This document shows, one piece after another, positions 1 to 13,736 of a stretch of DNA of 64,000 nt. Positions within the stretch are counted from its first letter, which is position 1, and each line of letters opens with the position of its first letter. Below the pieces are notes generated by a model. It saw nothing but the letters and a program-made list of their open reading frames with translations. It had not been told where the DNA came from and made no database searches. The stretch spans positions 63,602,466-63,666,465 of the forward strand of contig CM055095.1 in NCBI GenBank assembly GCA_029204225.1. Direction: 5' to 3'. Source of the stretch: Diphasiastrum complanatum. Taxonomy: Eukaryota > Streptophyta > Lycopodiopsida > Lycopodiales > Lycopodiaceae. The position numbers and the translations under genes were made by a program.

Positions 1-830
<830 letters not shown>

Positions 831-831
831 A

Positions 832-843
832 TGGTATTAGAGC
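832..843 (+). other. Primer-binding site, initiator Met type
   Basis: TGGTATTAGAGC differs by one base from the plant copia PBS TGGTATCAGAGC (complement of the initiator tRNA-Met 3' region). It lies one base after a CA dinucleotide. Confidence 0.5.
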
Positions 844-2354
844 AAGGCTTTGCATCGATCAGAAAGTGGAGTTGCTTTTGGCTTTTTGCCGATCTTTTTG
901 GTATTTTCTCCTTGTTTCCTGGTGGTGGAATTGACCTCCAAGTAAGTGGCTTCTCTGATTTTGGTTTGCTTTCAGCCTAATGATCATTATTACAAATTTT
1001 TTTCATTAAAAATGATGGAAATTTATGGAGTTTTGATGGTTTTTTGCGGGTTTTGAGCTAGTATTCAATGTTATTGCTTGAAATTTATCAAAGCTACTGA
1101 TCTTGAATATTTTTCAGAATTGTACTTGCTATTTTCCAATCATTATAATTGATTCTAATGATTGCATCCTAGTTGAAGAGTCAAGATTGGATTTAGATAG
1201 TGATTTTTAGCCAAAATTTGGGGAACCATGATTGACAAAAAAATAAAAAATTATAGTGCTTGCATGTAATTGAATTATAGTATATATGGCCTGATTGCAC
1301 TTGCATGTGGGTTTGATCCACAAAAAAGGTTGAAAAACGATTTAGAAACATGGTTTTTTCAATGTTTTTGGTGATATTCATTTAATTCATGGCTGATATT
1401 TGACGAGATATCTTGGAAAATTGGTTCTCTAAATTAGAGACCTATTTTCTTATGTATCCCAAGACTGACACCCAGAAAGTGCAGTTTCAGAGGTGTAATG
1501 ATGCTTTTCTAAGACTTTCATGAAGTTTGGTTAGGATTAGACACCATTAAGGGTCTCAAAAAGTCAAAAAAATAGTGTATTTTTGTGGTTTTTTGAGCTT
1601 CAATTACTCTCAATTGGTGGTGTAAGTACATTGGATATTTTAAAACTTAAAAGATATGATGGATTGCCTCTGATTTGAGATATCATGCACCTAATTTGGA
1701 GTTGGGGCACTTAGGCACCAATATCTTGAAATTTTGCTTGTTGAAGGACTCCATGAAATGCAAATTTTGCATGATTTGAGCTTATGATTGTTTGCTGTAC
1801 CTGATGGGAGCCTCTATGCCTCTCCAATGATTCTTAGAAGAGTGCTTGTATTTTTTGATTGGATGCAAATTGGGCTAGAGTTGGATTTTTGACAGTACCA
1901 CCTAGAAAAAGTGCGCCCTCCTAATACAATTTCAATCTGTTACAGCTCGCACGTGTGAAGCCTACCACATGGTAGAGTGACATGGCAAGTGTCTATTTAA
2001 CGTCCTACCCCTCTATATTGTGCTTTATAGCAACCAAATAAGACTCCTATAGAACTATATTCACACAAGAAATCAAGCAAGTCATTGGCCTTAGACGGTT
2101 TAGATCAAAAGTTATGGTTGTCGGAAGTTTGACAATTTTTAGGGTAAAATTTGAAAATTTTCCAAATGTTTTAATTACATGCATGCTTGTGAAGTAGTAG
2201 AGTGCTTTTCTAGTGCTGAAAATGTTTGGATGAACCTGTATGCATAGTTGGATGCATGATATAGGGAGGTACAGTAGGTTGATTAGAGTAATTTCATGCT
2301 TGAATACAATTTTATAAAAAACTAGTCGAAAAGCAAATTTTCCAGTTACTTCCT
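844..2354. other. No gene recognised
   Basis: AT-rich, no long open frame on either strand. By position it could be the leader of the element whose PBS is at 832, but no gag sequence follows. Confidence 0.4.
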
Positions 2355-3770
2355 ATGATAACAGGAGGGTCGATAATTTGATAGTCTAAATCGAGAATTG
2401 AACCTATCGATACATGATTAAGGTTATCAAGTCTATAATGCCAAGTTAATTCTTTATTGACAAATGTTGAGCTGTTTAAAGCATTACAATGACTAAGCCT
2501 ATAGAGATTCCTTGTCTCTTTCCAAGTGGAAGAATCCTCTTGATTTTATCAAGAATTCAATAGGAATCTACCTGAAACTCTACCTTATATCCTAAGTCTA
2601 TAATTCGACTGACTGACAATAGATTTGTCATCAGGTTCAAGACATACAATACATTTGGTATCAGTTTTGATAGTCCATTCTGAAAATTCAGTCCAACAGT
2701 ACCTTCACCTTCAATTTTATGTGAGTTGTTGTCTCCAAGGTGAACAAATTTCTTGGTGTTGTAGGCCGAATAGTCGATAAACCATTATTGCTTGTCATGT
2801 GTTGTGTTGCTTCAGAATCGAGGAATCATTCCTCCGGCTGTTCGACATGGTGATGGTTCACCATGAAAACTTCCTGCTCGTTGTCGTCATCTTCTTGGAT
2901 CTTCCACTTTTTGTTTGCTATGTGGGCTTGTTGATTCGGCCACTTCTTCTTGTCATTGTTGAAGTTCAAGATCTGACAGTCCTGGATTTCGTGGTTCGTC
3001 CTCTTGTAGTACTTGCAAAATAATCTCTTCTTGTTTTAAGCAGGTTGCTGATTATGGGCCCTCTCCGTGACAACTTCTGATTGTTGTCGATTTTTTGGAC
3101 AACTCTGTTCTTCTGTTGCATCCTTGTGTTCTTCTTCAAGAATAATGCTTGCAAGTTGTTGATGGAGGACGTGGATGCTGCATTCCTTTTTGTCTCCTCC
3201 TATAGCAGCATGATTATGACTCTGGAAATGTAATTTCTGAGTGTGTGGAAATCATCATCGCCCAATTTTCATGTGAGGATATGGCAGCTAGAAAGTAAGG
3301 TCATTACAACATTAGAGTCTTTGATCACTAAACCTATTGCTGCCATCTGCTCTAAGAAAGTCTTATATTGATTAATATGATTTCGAATAGAATCAGTTTT
3401 TGACATTCTGAGTGAGAAGAATTTTCTCCCAAGATGCAGCTTTGAAGTGACATCTCTCATTTCGTATAGTGTGTTCAATATATCCCAAGCATCTTTCAAA
3501 GATTGGGCTTTTCTAATGTGGCCAATTTGTGTGTTGGAGATGTTAAGGGTGATCATGGCGAAAGCCTTGCCATCCCTAAGCTTCCACTTGGAAATGGCTT
3601 GCCCATTGACACTCAAAAGTAGTTTGATTTCAACGACTATTTTCCAAAGTCCTTGGCCATCAATACTACCCTCATCTTGAATTTTGACAAGTGGTAATTC
3701 AAACCATCGAGTTTGTCCACCATTAGATCATACTGTGATTGTGGATCCATCTGGAGGTTCAGAATGTGTG
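2355..3770 (-). pseudogene. Copia gag-protease-pre-integrase fragment, broken
   Basis: Read on the minus strand. About 3750-3660 encodes a gag start (KLDGLNYHLSKFKMRVV, where copia gag usually has NYxxWKxKM). The open frame 3616-3269 is a UBN2-type gag core of 115 codons (LKDAWDILNTLYEMRD). A stop-ridden stretch with basic residues follows. About 2790-2560 encodes the end of the protease region (FIDYSAYNTKK, IPNVLYVLNLMTNLLSVSRI), and about 2440 gives LTWHYRLDNLNHVS, the start of GAG-pre-integrase. Several stops and frameshifts separate the pieces, no integrase follows, and the fragment cannot be expressed as one protein. It lies downstream of its own PBS and LTR at 3895-4440. Confidence 0.8.
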
Positions 3771-3894
3771 TATGCAGATAATCAATTATATGACTAGAGA
3801 CAATTATAGCAAGTGTTTACTCTTTATCAAAACAATCATTTTGATAATGTAAGCTCTAAGTCTGCCCTTAAGAATCAGAGGGTAGAATATCCTG

Positions 3895-3906
3895 GCTCAG
3901 ATACCA
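3895..3906 (-). other. Primer-binding site of minus-strand copia fragment
   Basis: The plus strand reads GCTCAGATACCA, so the minus strand reads TGGTATCTGAGC, one base from the standard copia PBS. It sits between the gag fragment (lower coordinates) and the LTR (higher coordinates), in the right order for a minus-strand element. Confidence 0.75.
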
Positions 3907-4440
3907 TGCTGGGATTTGAGATGATAAGTTGTGACGCAGTGGAGGCAAGTGCGGAATCCTTGGTGCATGCATTTATGTCTATTAGATTGAGACCGACTTC
4001 GATAGATCGAAGTCTACCCTACTTGATCACATCTTCAAAGTCATTGGATCGACACAATCAATTCCATAGCCATGCATGAATTAACCGAGTTTTAGATTTA
4101 GCTTTGCAGAAGCGTATTAGTTGCAAAAATTAGAACAACAAATAGACATCGACTATCAGTCATATGAACAATTCAATCTACAAGCAAGAAGCAATCTGAA
4201 CATGAATAAAATGAGCATTCAATTAAAGCATACATGACCTAGATTATGGAACAATGATTATTCAGTTGTGAAGAAAATACAATCTGAATGCAAATAGAGT
4301 CACGTTATTCTTGAATCAATACTCTGTGATAACAGAGAGAAAGAACAAAATGATTGTGCTCTGGATGTTCAATTGATCTGCTGCATATCTGTGGAGCTAG
4401 CCGAGCAACTGATAAGTTGCTGGATATATCTATAAGAATA
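3907..4440 (-). repeat. 5' LTR of minus-strand copia fragment (outer end approximate)
   Basis: The inner end is set by the PBS: the minus strand reads ...CAAATCCCAGCA directly before TGGTATCTGAGC. The outer end near 4440 is a guess, since no second LTR copy was found in the window. Confidence 0.5.
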
Positions 4441-5310
<870 letters not shown>

Positions 5311-5593
5311 AAGAGCAGGCCCCATGAGGTAGAAGGGAGGAGAGGTAGCAGCGAGCGAAGCCGGGGCAACGAGAGGAGAGCAGGCCCCAGGGGAGAGAGA
5401 GGAGAGAGAGGGGAGGAAAGGCAAAAGCGAGCGAGGACAAGCAGCAAGAGGAGAGCAGCTCCAGTGGAGAGAGAGGAGAGAGCGGAGAGGAAAGGCAACA
5501 GCAGCGAGTGAGGCAACAACGAGGAGAGGCAGCAACAACAACGAGGGAGGCCGGTGCAGAGGAGAGCCAGGGAGGGCGGGGTGAGCTGAGATT

Positions 5594-5688
<95 letters not shown>
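5594..5688. repeat. (GA)n microsatellite
   Basis: About 47 uninterrupted GA units, separated from the previous tract by 287 bases of degenerate purine-rich sequence. Confidence 0.98.
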
Positions 5689-5689
<1 letters not shown>

Positions 5690-5770
5690 TATTGACACAT
5701 GTTGCAACGGGACAATGCATGGCCAGATGTGGGCCATACCCTCCGCCGGACACGTGTCAGTATGGCTGAT

Positions 5771-5956
5771 AAAAAATTTAGACACGTGTCGCGTAGCATG
5801 TGTTGAAACATGCTGATGTGGCGAGACAGATGCCGTGCACATACTGGCCGGTGGTGTGCTCACAAAAAATTTAGACACGTGTCGCACAACATGTGTTGAA
5901 ACATGCTGATGTGGCGAGACAGATGTCGTGCACATACTGGCCAGTGGTGTGAACAC
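5771..5956. repeat. Two-copy 93-bp tandem repeat with ACACGTGT palindrome
   Basis: The unit starts AAAAAATTTAGACACGTGTC at 5771 and again at 5864, a period of 93 bp. Both copies share the stretches ATGTGTTGAAACATGCTGAT and GTGCACATACTGGCC with only a few substitutions. Each unit carries GACACGTGTC, a perfect palindrome with a G-box core (CACGTG). A third GACACGTGTC lies just upstream at about 5749. Confidence 0.9.
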
Positions 5957-7240
5957 CGTCTCCGTGTCAAGAGCAAATTGGTGGACTAAAATTTTTTCAA
6001 AATTGTGGGAACATATTGGTTTAAAGTCCTTAATATATCTAGTTTATTAAGACCAAAAGAATTATAACAAGCCTACAAGTTGGGTTAAAGACTATTGCTT
6101 GACATTGGCAATACTAGGGCACAAATTCCAAATTCAACCTCTTTCAAAGTAATTAGTTCTCCATACAAATCAAGAACAACTTGTTAAAAAAAGAAAATGA
6201 TATTAGTAAAGATTTGAACATTCTAACATCTAAAAACTAGATTGACTAGATTTATAGCCAAGGGAATTTGATTTCTTTTGCATGCAATATTTTTCTCATG
6301 AAATCTATCTAATGATTTTAGCTCGACAAGAGTTTTAAATTGTAGAATTTTTTTCAAAACTTACTTTTTTTTGAGAGATGCTGACTTTCGAGAGACTAGA
6401 AAGTTTCATGTCCACAAAAAATAATTATGGGATCGACTATCAAGTTTTTAAGCATATATCATTGACGATCTCAATCATTTTATTAATGTAATTCTATAAA
6501 ATCTTAATATTTATTAGTGTATGGATCGTGATCGCGACATGGAGCTTAAATTTTGCAAGAGAGGCTATCTAAATAATAGATTGTGAACATGTTGAAAGGT
6601 TGGATAAAGGCCATATCTAACAAAGAACAACATTGACCTAAATATTTGCCTTAAGGTTAGTTAGAGCAAAGGTAAAATTCAGGTGATCAAGTAGGTAAGT
6701 AGGTTTTCCAATTTGAGCAGGTTTGAAGGTAAGTAATGGTGATCTTGAGGTACGTAAGTAGGGTTTACAATGGAGGTAATCTCAAAGTAGGGTTTTTGAG
6801 CACACGTTTGAAGGTAAGCAATTTTGTATTCCAGTAGGTTATTTTTAGCAATGTTTTGAAGGTAAGTGAGGTAATCTTGAAATAGAAATTTTGAGCACAA
6901 TTTTAAAGGTAAAAATTTCATATAAAATGACACCCATGATCCATCCAAATTTGCAAGACTTGAGGCTCAAGAGGTAATCTTCAAGAAGGTTTCATAGCAG
7001 TTACCAAAAAAAGCAAATCGGCAAATTATAATGAAAATAAAAAAAGTACATTGGAACACTTGACTCAAATAGAGAGGAATAGCAAGGACTGATGAAGTAC
7101 ACAGTCCCTCCCCACTCCAAGTGCCAACAATCATAAATTAGTACTATGTACAAGAAGGTATAGTCTTGCATTGAATGTGACAAAGGCATAAGATTTTGTG
7201 TGTATATTTTTAAATTATATTAATTTCTTAGTTTCTGGGC
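5957..7240. other. No gene recognised; degenerate GGTAAG-containing repeats at 6650-6930
   Basis: Non-coding AT-rich sequence. Between about 6650 and 6930 a phrase of the form TTTGAAGGTAAG recurs with drift (near 6720, 6807, 6853 and 6901), often next to GAGGTAATCTTGA. The rest shows no structure that I can name. Confidence 0.45.
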
Positions 7241-7480
7241 CCATCCATAGCCATGGACACCCGGCACCTCACCCCCATGTGATGCATGTGCGGATCATGT
7301 ATGTATCATGGATGGAAGAATAAGGGTGGCCGTCCAGCAGGCCCCGGCCAAGGTGCACGGAATGGGAAGGCTACGGCTTGTAAGTTGTGTGTCGCTGCCG
7401 GGGCCAGGCCAGGCCTGTGCAAGCCTTCTTAGGCCGTATACGCGGATTCAGGCTTGGGTGCACGCGCTTCCTCCTTGGGA
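7241..7480. other. GC-rich island without recognisable gene
   Basis: This stretch is clearly more GC-rich than its surroundings, with many CCGG and GGCC motifs (for example GCTGCCGGGGCCAGGCCAGG near 7395). It resembles GC-rich gypsy LTR sequence or an old gene edge, but no homologue is seen in the window and the open frame 7387-7644 shows no domain. Confidence 0.35.
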
Positions 7481-7890
7481 AACTTAACTTTTGTTCTACT
7501 TTTTTTGTTTTAAATTTTATTTCAATTGGGCGATTCCTCTTTTGGGTTCTTTTCATTTCTTTTGTTTATTTTTGTGCAAAGTCAAAATTAAAGGTATTCT
7601 TGGAGGATTTGCTTTTGATAGTTTTCCGCTCTACTTGCTTTTGAGAAGGATCAAAGAAAGCTTCTTTGCACAAAAAATCTCACTTTTGAAAGTCAAGAGG
7701 TTGTTGAGCAGTGATCAATGATGATGTCTTTTCTTTGAGCATCTTTCTCCTTCACACAAACACCAAGCTATACGAATTAAAACCCACAAGCTACAAATTA
7801 GTCACTCTCTCATGAGTGAAATCACTTGAGCATCTTTCTACTTCACACAAATAAAAAGGAACAAGGATTAAATCCTCACTTACAACATCT

Positions 7891-7939
7891 CCCCCGCCCC
7901 CCACCCCCCAAAAAAAAAACGCGCCCCCCCCCCCCCCCC
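7891..7939. repeat. C-run/A-run homopolymer block
   Basis: C5-G-C6-A-C6 is followed by A10, CGCG and an uninterrupted run of 16 C (7924-7939). On the minus strand these are several G runs of five or more, a potential G-quadruplex. Consensus error is also possible in such a run. Confidence 0.9.
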
Positions 7940-9248
7940 TCTCATGCACACGCCTACTCTATTGCTTTCATATGATAGGCACATGAAATAGTGTCCTTTT
8001 TGGGTTTGTTGACTAGCTTCATTCTTCATTCTTGGCCACATTAATGAAAAATGCGGTTCTTTCAACATCAAGCATAGTATATGCATGTACAACTTGGGAA
8101 GCAAGCTCACCAACTAAGAAACATATTTGAATAGGCAAAACTAAGGCCTTGTTGATAGGCCATGTCAACAGTTCTCCACTAAGATTAATGACTTTTAAGC
8201 ACCTATGTGACCAATCTATATTTATTTCTCACTAAATGGTATAATTTTTGCACATCATTAACCAAGATACATGAAGAAGATTTGGATGAAAGTCGACATA
8301 AGCTTGATATTCTCTAAGATGCCACTAGTTTTTTTTGACAAGACAACTATGTGTAGGAGCATTGTATGTACAAACCTATATTGTAAGATCACACATAGGC
8401 CTAGTCAACGCACACATGCATCAACTCACACGTTTATTACAATTTGATCCTAAGCTTCTACTTGTTTCTGTATTTCTTGTCTTACAAGACTAATGATAAG
8501 GTTTGATTATACTTATTTCAAGTCTGGATGAAGAGCACAAAATCTAGTTGGTCTTCTTAAAGCTTTTGCTTGCTTGATTAGTGACTATAGATATTTACAA
8601 ATGTATACAATCACAATAAGATGTAACTGTTTTACTACCACCACATTTCTCACTAGCATGTCTTGCATATTTAGCTCATAGACTAATCTACAACAAAACA
8701 AACTATTGCAAGGAGTGATGGGGATGAAGGAAACTATCAACATTGATAATGATAAAATAGAACTTTTTAAACTTGTTTGCAAAATACACAAGCTTCTACA
8801 ATTTGGAAAACCCTTGCTGAATCTACTAATACACTTTCTTGTCATTTGTAAAGGTTCCTATGAAAAATAGTCTCTTCAACCTTGTAGCATTCTATTAAGG
8901 ATATTTTTTCTAAGCTATTGGACAAATGAAACCAAGAAATAAACATGTCTATTATATTTGTCATTTAAGCCTTTAATCATTGTCTTTCGATTTATAGAAT
9001 TGCATTATTTTGATTATTAAGAATGTTAAAGCATGATTGTTACCCAAAATTAATCATTTCATGTGTGATACCCTTCCATTTTGAGTTCTTTTTTAATCTC
9101 AAGCTTTCCTTATTCCTTGAACAACATTTTTGCATTGAACATTTTTTAGTGCTAGAAATTTTGATTCCAAGAGTCATTTGTACTTTGAGAAAGCATATAT
9201 AGATTCACATGTTTCTTAGCCCTTCATAATGCACAAGATAGTCTGCAT
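7940..9248. other. No gene recognised
   Basis: AT-rich, many stops in all frames. The minus frame 8845-8585 (86 codons) shows no motif. Confidence 0.4.
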
Positions 9249-9311
9249 GTGATAGCTCCATGCTGGCTTGCTTGATACAATGCCATTGAGTTCATGTGGC
9301 ATAGTCGCTTG
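9249..9311 (-). pseudogene. Very short copia GAG-pre-integrase fragment
   Basis: On the minus strand this reads HKRLCHMNSMALYQASQHGA, matching the fragment at 14614-14684 (LWHRRLCHMISMTLY then a stop). The two segments are closely similar at DNA level over about 65 bp (GATAGCTCCATG...GGCTTGCT). Similarity stops abruptly on both sides, so this is a tiny relic. Confidence 0.7.
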
Positions 9312-10597
9312 TGCCACAGATTTCATGTGGATGTGTGCAAATTGTCAAGATATGGTAAAACTAGCTACATTGGTGAGCATTGTTTTGATGTTGGATTTTT
9401 ACTAGCATTCTTGGCTGATTTTGCTGATGGAAATGAAGCTATTGGAGGTTCATTATGTCACTCATTCACAAAAAACTGATTTTTGGCTGTTTGCGAGAGT
9501 TCTGCCTTTGTTTTTTGCCTTTTTGATCTTGGGAACTCTCTCGCAGAGGCACTTTTTCTAGGAACTATCTCTCGTAGACTTTTATGTGTGCTTTTCACAA
9601 GGAAATGTAGCTCCATGAGGCTTTGCGAGACTATGCCCTGGAGTTGATGCCAGTCATGCGAAGGTTAGTTCTTGCTGGTTTTTGAGAAATCAAAATATAA
9701 TGGAATTTTGGCTCTCTTTTCCATCCAAAAACAACTTTGAGTGTTTTTTGGTGTTTTTTCAATGTTGTGATGGGATGTTGTTGGGGCTATTCCTGTCGTG
9801 TATGTAAATAAATAAAACATCAAAATTAGTAGAAATCAGATGCGAGGGTCATGGCATCCTGCGTGCGTAAGCCCATGGCCCAATGGGCACTTGTAATGAT
9901 CTTTTTGAAATAAACTAGACCTTGGGCCATGTAATTAAAAATAATATTAGAGGCCAAAGTCTAAGTTAAGTTTAAGCTACTAAGTTTTTGAGTTAGTCAA
10001 AAGTCAAATGGTGGTAGGTGGGGTGTGCTTCTCCCTACACCAAAGATTAGTTTGTGCTTCTTATGGATGGTGTGGATTTCAATCCCCCTTTGCAAATAGC
10101 CAATAGGAAGCAAGGGGCAATGGCCACCCCAAAGATAAAAGGGCACCATTTGTAACCATTTTTCATGCTTAATGAGAAGGAGGAAACTCTACCATTTTGG
10201 AGAGCAAGCATCCTCATTTGCTATTCCCTCTTGCTAATGCTATCGTGGTGTTTTTCCTTTTGTTCTCTATTTTCATTGTTCTTGATTCATTAGTTAAGGC
10301 TTCTCCATTAGCATGCATAATGAGAAAATGAGTTAACCTCCATCTCACCCCTCTCTCTCTCTCTCTCCTTCTCTAGTCATTCTATTTATCTATATCTCTC
10401 TCTTTCTCTCTTTTCACTCTCAATCATGATGTATGTATGGGCTTAGTGTGGAAGGGTAGTGTTAAGGTGGGGTAGTGATAGGATAAAGTAGAGAGAATCT
10501 AAATCTAGCAACTTGGCCTAGTTAGGTCCCTATCTTTGTGTTCTAACCCTTTTGGCAAGCGAAGGGCTACTCACCATTGAATCTACACACCCTATAG
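9312..10597 (+). repeat. Probable gypsy-derived sequence and 5' LTR upstream of PBS
   Basis: TGCGAAGGTTAGTT at about 9657 and repeated TCTCGCAG/TCTCGTAG phrases near 9540-9580 resemble the leader motif found at 10906-11687, so an older copy of the same gypsy family may lie here. The stretch directly before the PBS, with CT-rich tracts at 10350-10410, is probably the LTR of the gypsy element. No start could be fixed, because there is no second LTR. Confidence 0.4.
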
Positions 10598-10616
10598 TGG
10601 CATCGTTGCTGAGGAT
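10598..10616 (+). other. Gypsy-type primer-binding site
   Basis: TGGCATCGTTGCTGAGGAT closely resembles the TGGCGCCGTTGCCGGGGAT class of PBS common in plant Ty3/gypsy elements, with a few transitions. It is followed by a leader and then a gypsy gag in the same orientation. Confidence 0.7.
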
Positions 10617-12003
10617 AGGAATTCCTTACTAGTTATAGTTGCATTCTCTGTTGTTTTTGTTTTTTAGCTTATTTTAGATGGATTCTGGGGTAGATTTAGC
10701 GTGTTTGGTGTGCTTGTTCGTGATTGGACTGTTCTCAGCTAGCGGAGGAGGTGTGGAAGGGTAGTGGATACCCAAAACAGCCTCTAAGGGCTTGGCATCC
10801 ATTCACAATCTTGAAAAAATCCAAAAATACACTCAAAACTATTTTTGGAAGAAAAAAAGAGCCAAAATCTCATCAGATTTTGAATTCTAAAAGTCCAAAA
10901 AGAAGTAACCTTCACACAATTGGCAACAACTCTATTGTCCTAGACCTGCATAAAAGCCTACAAAGGTTACCTCCCAACAGATTTTGAAAAAAATAGAAAA
11001 AATCATAAAAATTCAAAAATCCCTTGAGAAATCAAAAAAAGAATTCAGATCTTCATAAAAACCTTCGCAGAGCTGTCTAAAGTTCCATCTCAGTGAGACA
11101 AGGACACGAAAAAGTCTGCGAAGGTTAGTTTCCATGATAAGTGCCCTTGCGAAGATTTCTAAAATAAAAAAGACAAGAAAATTAGGCTGAACCTTCGCAA
11201 ACACCAAAATGTTTAGTTCCAGTGGCCAATAAACTTTGCAGAGGATTCTGAAGTTCCATCTCAGTGAGAAAAGAACACAGAAAAGCCTGCAAAGGTTACT
11301 TTGATACTAGTGAGCAGAAAAGTGGATTTAAGTGCTTGAAAATTACTAAAATCTAAAGATCCAAAAAATCCACTTAGAAGTAACATTCGCAGACCATTCC
11401 ATTGTCTTCAAAATTCTATTTTCCATTAGTGATGAGGTTTGAAAAAGTTAGTTTCAACTATTGATCGATCTGTGAGAAAAAACATGATTTTGAACCTTCA
11501 CAAATAGCCATAACTCTTTCATCTTTGAATCTGATCCACTTGGAACAGAGTTAGATCTATATCAGGTCGAGCTCCTGACAAGTCTGCGAAGGTCAGTTCT
11601 CTAAACATTTGATGAAAACAGGTTTTTGACTCAAAAATAGTGAAAGAACTTTCGCAAAGCTAACTCTCACACAAGTAACCTTCGTAGATAGGATCCATAG
11701 TTATATCTGCACCAAATCCAGCTACTATGAAAATCGGAGGCCAATCAGAACAAGGAGTAAAAAACTATCAAGGAAAAACCATCGTAACGGGTCTAATATC
11801 ACACTTTTGGCCAACAAAACTGATCAGACCTTCAAGAATCCAGACAGATTTCCATAGATCCATCAAGATCCAGCTATCTTGGACTTCTCTGCCAAATGAA
11901 TTTGAGATCAGGTTGATCAGTACCAAGAAGAATTGCAAATCAAGCTCCACACTTCTCCAGAGTTGCAGCCGCACAAATCAAAATAGAAGCAGAACTATCA
12001 ACA
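10617..12003 (+). other. Gypsy leader with recurring ACCTTCGCA/TGCGAAGGT motif
   Basis: Non-coding leader between PBS and gag. A 10-12 base motif recurs in both orientations: forward (TAACCTTCGCAG-like) near 10906, 11060, 11191, 11381, 11491, 11646 and 11677, and reverse (CTGCGAAGGTTA-like) near 10959, 11116, 11287 and 11584. A longer phrase around AAGTTCCATCTCAGTGAGA occurs near 11079 and again near 11250 (about 171 bp apart). Confidence 0.7.
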
Positions 12004-13257
12004 ATGAATCCAATGGATCCACCTATACATGCCACACCCTGGCAAGCAATTTGGAGGGCATTTCGACTCAAGATGCCAAAATATAATGGATCATCATATC
12101 TTATCATATTTCTCCAGATCTATGAGCAAGCATGCGAAAATGACAAACGGGCACTGACAGAGAAACTGATGTTATTTTTCATGTCTCTGGTAGCTGTAGC
12201 ACAAGATTGGTTCTTCAACCTATCGAAAGAAGAGAAGACCACTTGGGAAGGTGTTAAAGCGGCTCTCATCACGCTTTAAGCCAAGGAAGTTCCTGGAAGA
12301 TCCGTTTCTCCTACTGAACAAGGTAAAAATAGGAAAAAGAGAAAGGGTCAGGGACTACATAAAACAAGACCAAGCACTTAAGATCCGAATGCAACGCAGC
12401 CCTAACTCCTGATGATGCGGTCATTATGTGGTTCCTTGTGGGGTTACCACGAAGTATCAAAAGAGAGCTTAAAACATGGGAGCAGTACGCTACATTGCAA
12501 GAAGCAATGGAAGATGCCATCAGGGAAGAAGACGAGGGTTTAGATGATGAATCATATCCGGCCATCTATAATCCAACTCCCTCGGTAGCATCATCATCCA
12601 ACGCATCCAATATATCAACAGATCTACTGATGGAGCAAATGACAAAACTACAAAGCAACAGATAGAACAACTAATGGCGAAGTTTGATCAGAAACTGAAG
12701 GCCTTGCAGGGAGTTGTAGCACGAACTCCAAATCCACAAGAACAGAACCAACTGCAATATCCCCGATGAGAGAATATATGGTATCCTATTTGCACCCATA
12801 ACCATACAACAAATGAGTGTCCAATGTTGAAGCAGAACCTCAAGCTGACACAACGGTACTACCACCTATGCAATGTTTCATCGCATGGAGCACCAATGAA
12901 TCAGCAGTGCATGGCATTACCTGCACCACTAGGGCCAACTAACAATCAAGTAGCTCATGTAAATTTGATCACAACAAAGCAAAAACCACCCCTCCAACCT
13001 GAGCAGTAGTAGTGGTATGGTTCGGAAGAGGCATTTGTCAATCCAGCAATCAATGAATACTATGCGACCTACGCTGCACAGCCTCAACGTCAGGAAGGTA
13101 GGATCTATGGCTGTTATGGATACGGCGAAGGCCATCGAATTGTAGAATGTCCTTATAAGGGACAGTATACGGCCTTTTGTCGAGAATGTGAATATGGGCA
13201 TTGCTACAAGAATTGCCCAATTAGACCTGGACCAAGTGCACCCTTGAATTTAATTTA
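12004..13257 (+). pseudogene. Ty3/gypsy gag remnant with zinc knuckles
   Basis: The first open frame (12004-12279) encodes a retrotransposon gag core (FRLKMPKYNGSS; later FFMSLVAVAQDWFFNLSKEE, typical of the helix after the capsid-like domain). A frameshift leads to 12426-12665 (LVGLPRSIKRELKTWEQYAT), then degenerate linker. Near 13107-13215 a pair of zinc knuckles is readable: CYGYGEGHRIVEC, where the second Cys has become Tyr, and CRECEYGHCYKNC. At least two frameshifts and a stop make it non-functional. It follows a gypsy PBS and leader and precedes a gypsy protease, so order and strand agree. Confidence 0.85.
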
Positions 13258-13736
13258 AGTGCAACCGACAACAGTTCCAAGAAGGACGCCACAAGAAAAG
13301 CAAAACCCCCATGTTCTAGTGCTAGTTGTTACGCAAGCATAAAAATGGAAGGGAGTGGCTCCATCACCAACATCATCAGTGTCAATGGTCGATGATCAAC
13401 CCACAACTACAAGACCATATATCTTAATGTGAGGGAGGAAGGAAGGCAATACCATAAGATACGCCATTGGATACAGGATTCACATGCAGAGGAAGCAACG
13501 TGAGCAAGGGAACAATTGGCAACAACTCTACCATCAGAATTACCAGTACCACCAGTCGAATCCCCATTGAGAACATATCCAAATGATTGTTTACACCATC
13601 ACGAGGTACCATTTCACATGGATGACCTTGAGGTTCCACAATTGGGAGTGCTCGCAAGTTTGCTAGCTAGCCACATGGACATATCGTTCATGGAAGTCTT
13701 GCGGATGGTGCCACAAGCTAAAAGCATTTTGACAAA

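Noticed and set aside
7387-7721. Frames over the GC-rich island
   Set aside because: Overlapping frames on both strands, low complexity Phe-rich translation, no motif.
9294-9479. 61-codon plus frame starting MWHSRLCHRF
   Set aside because: Its beginning is antisense to a short pre-integrase relic; resemblance to the WH-RLCH motif on the plus strand is a coincidence of the reverse strand and ends after a few codons.
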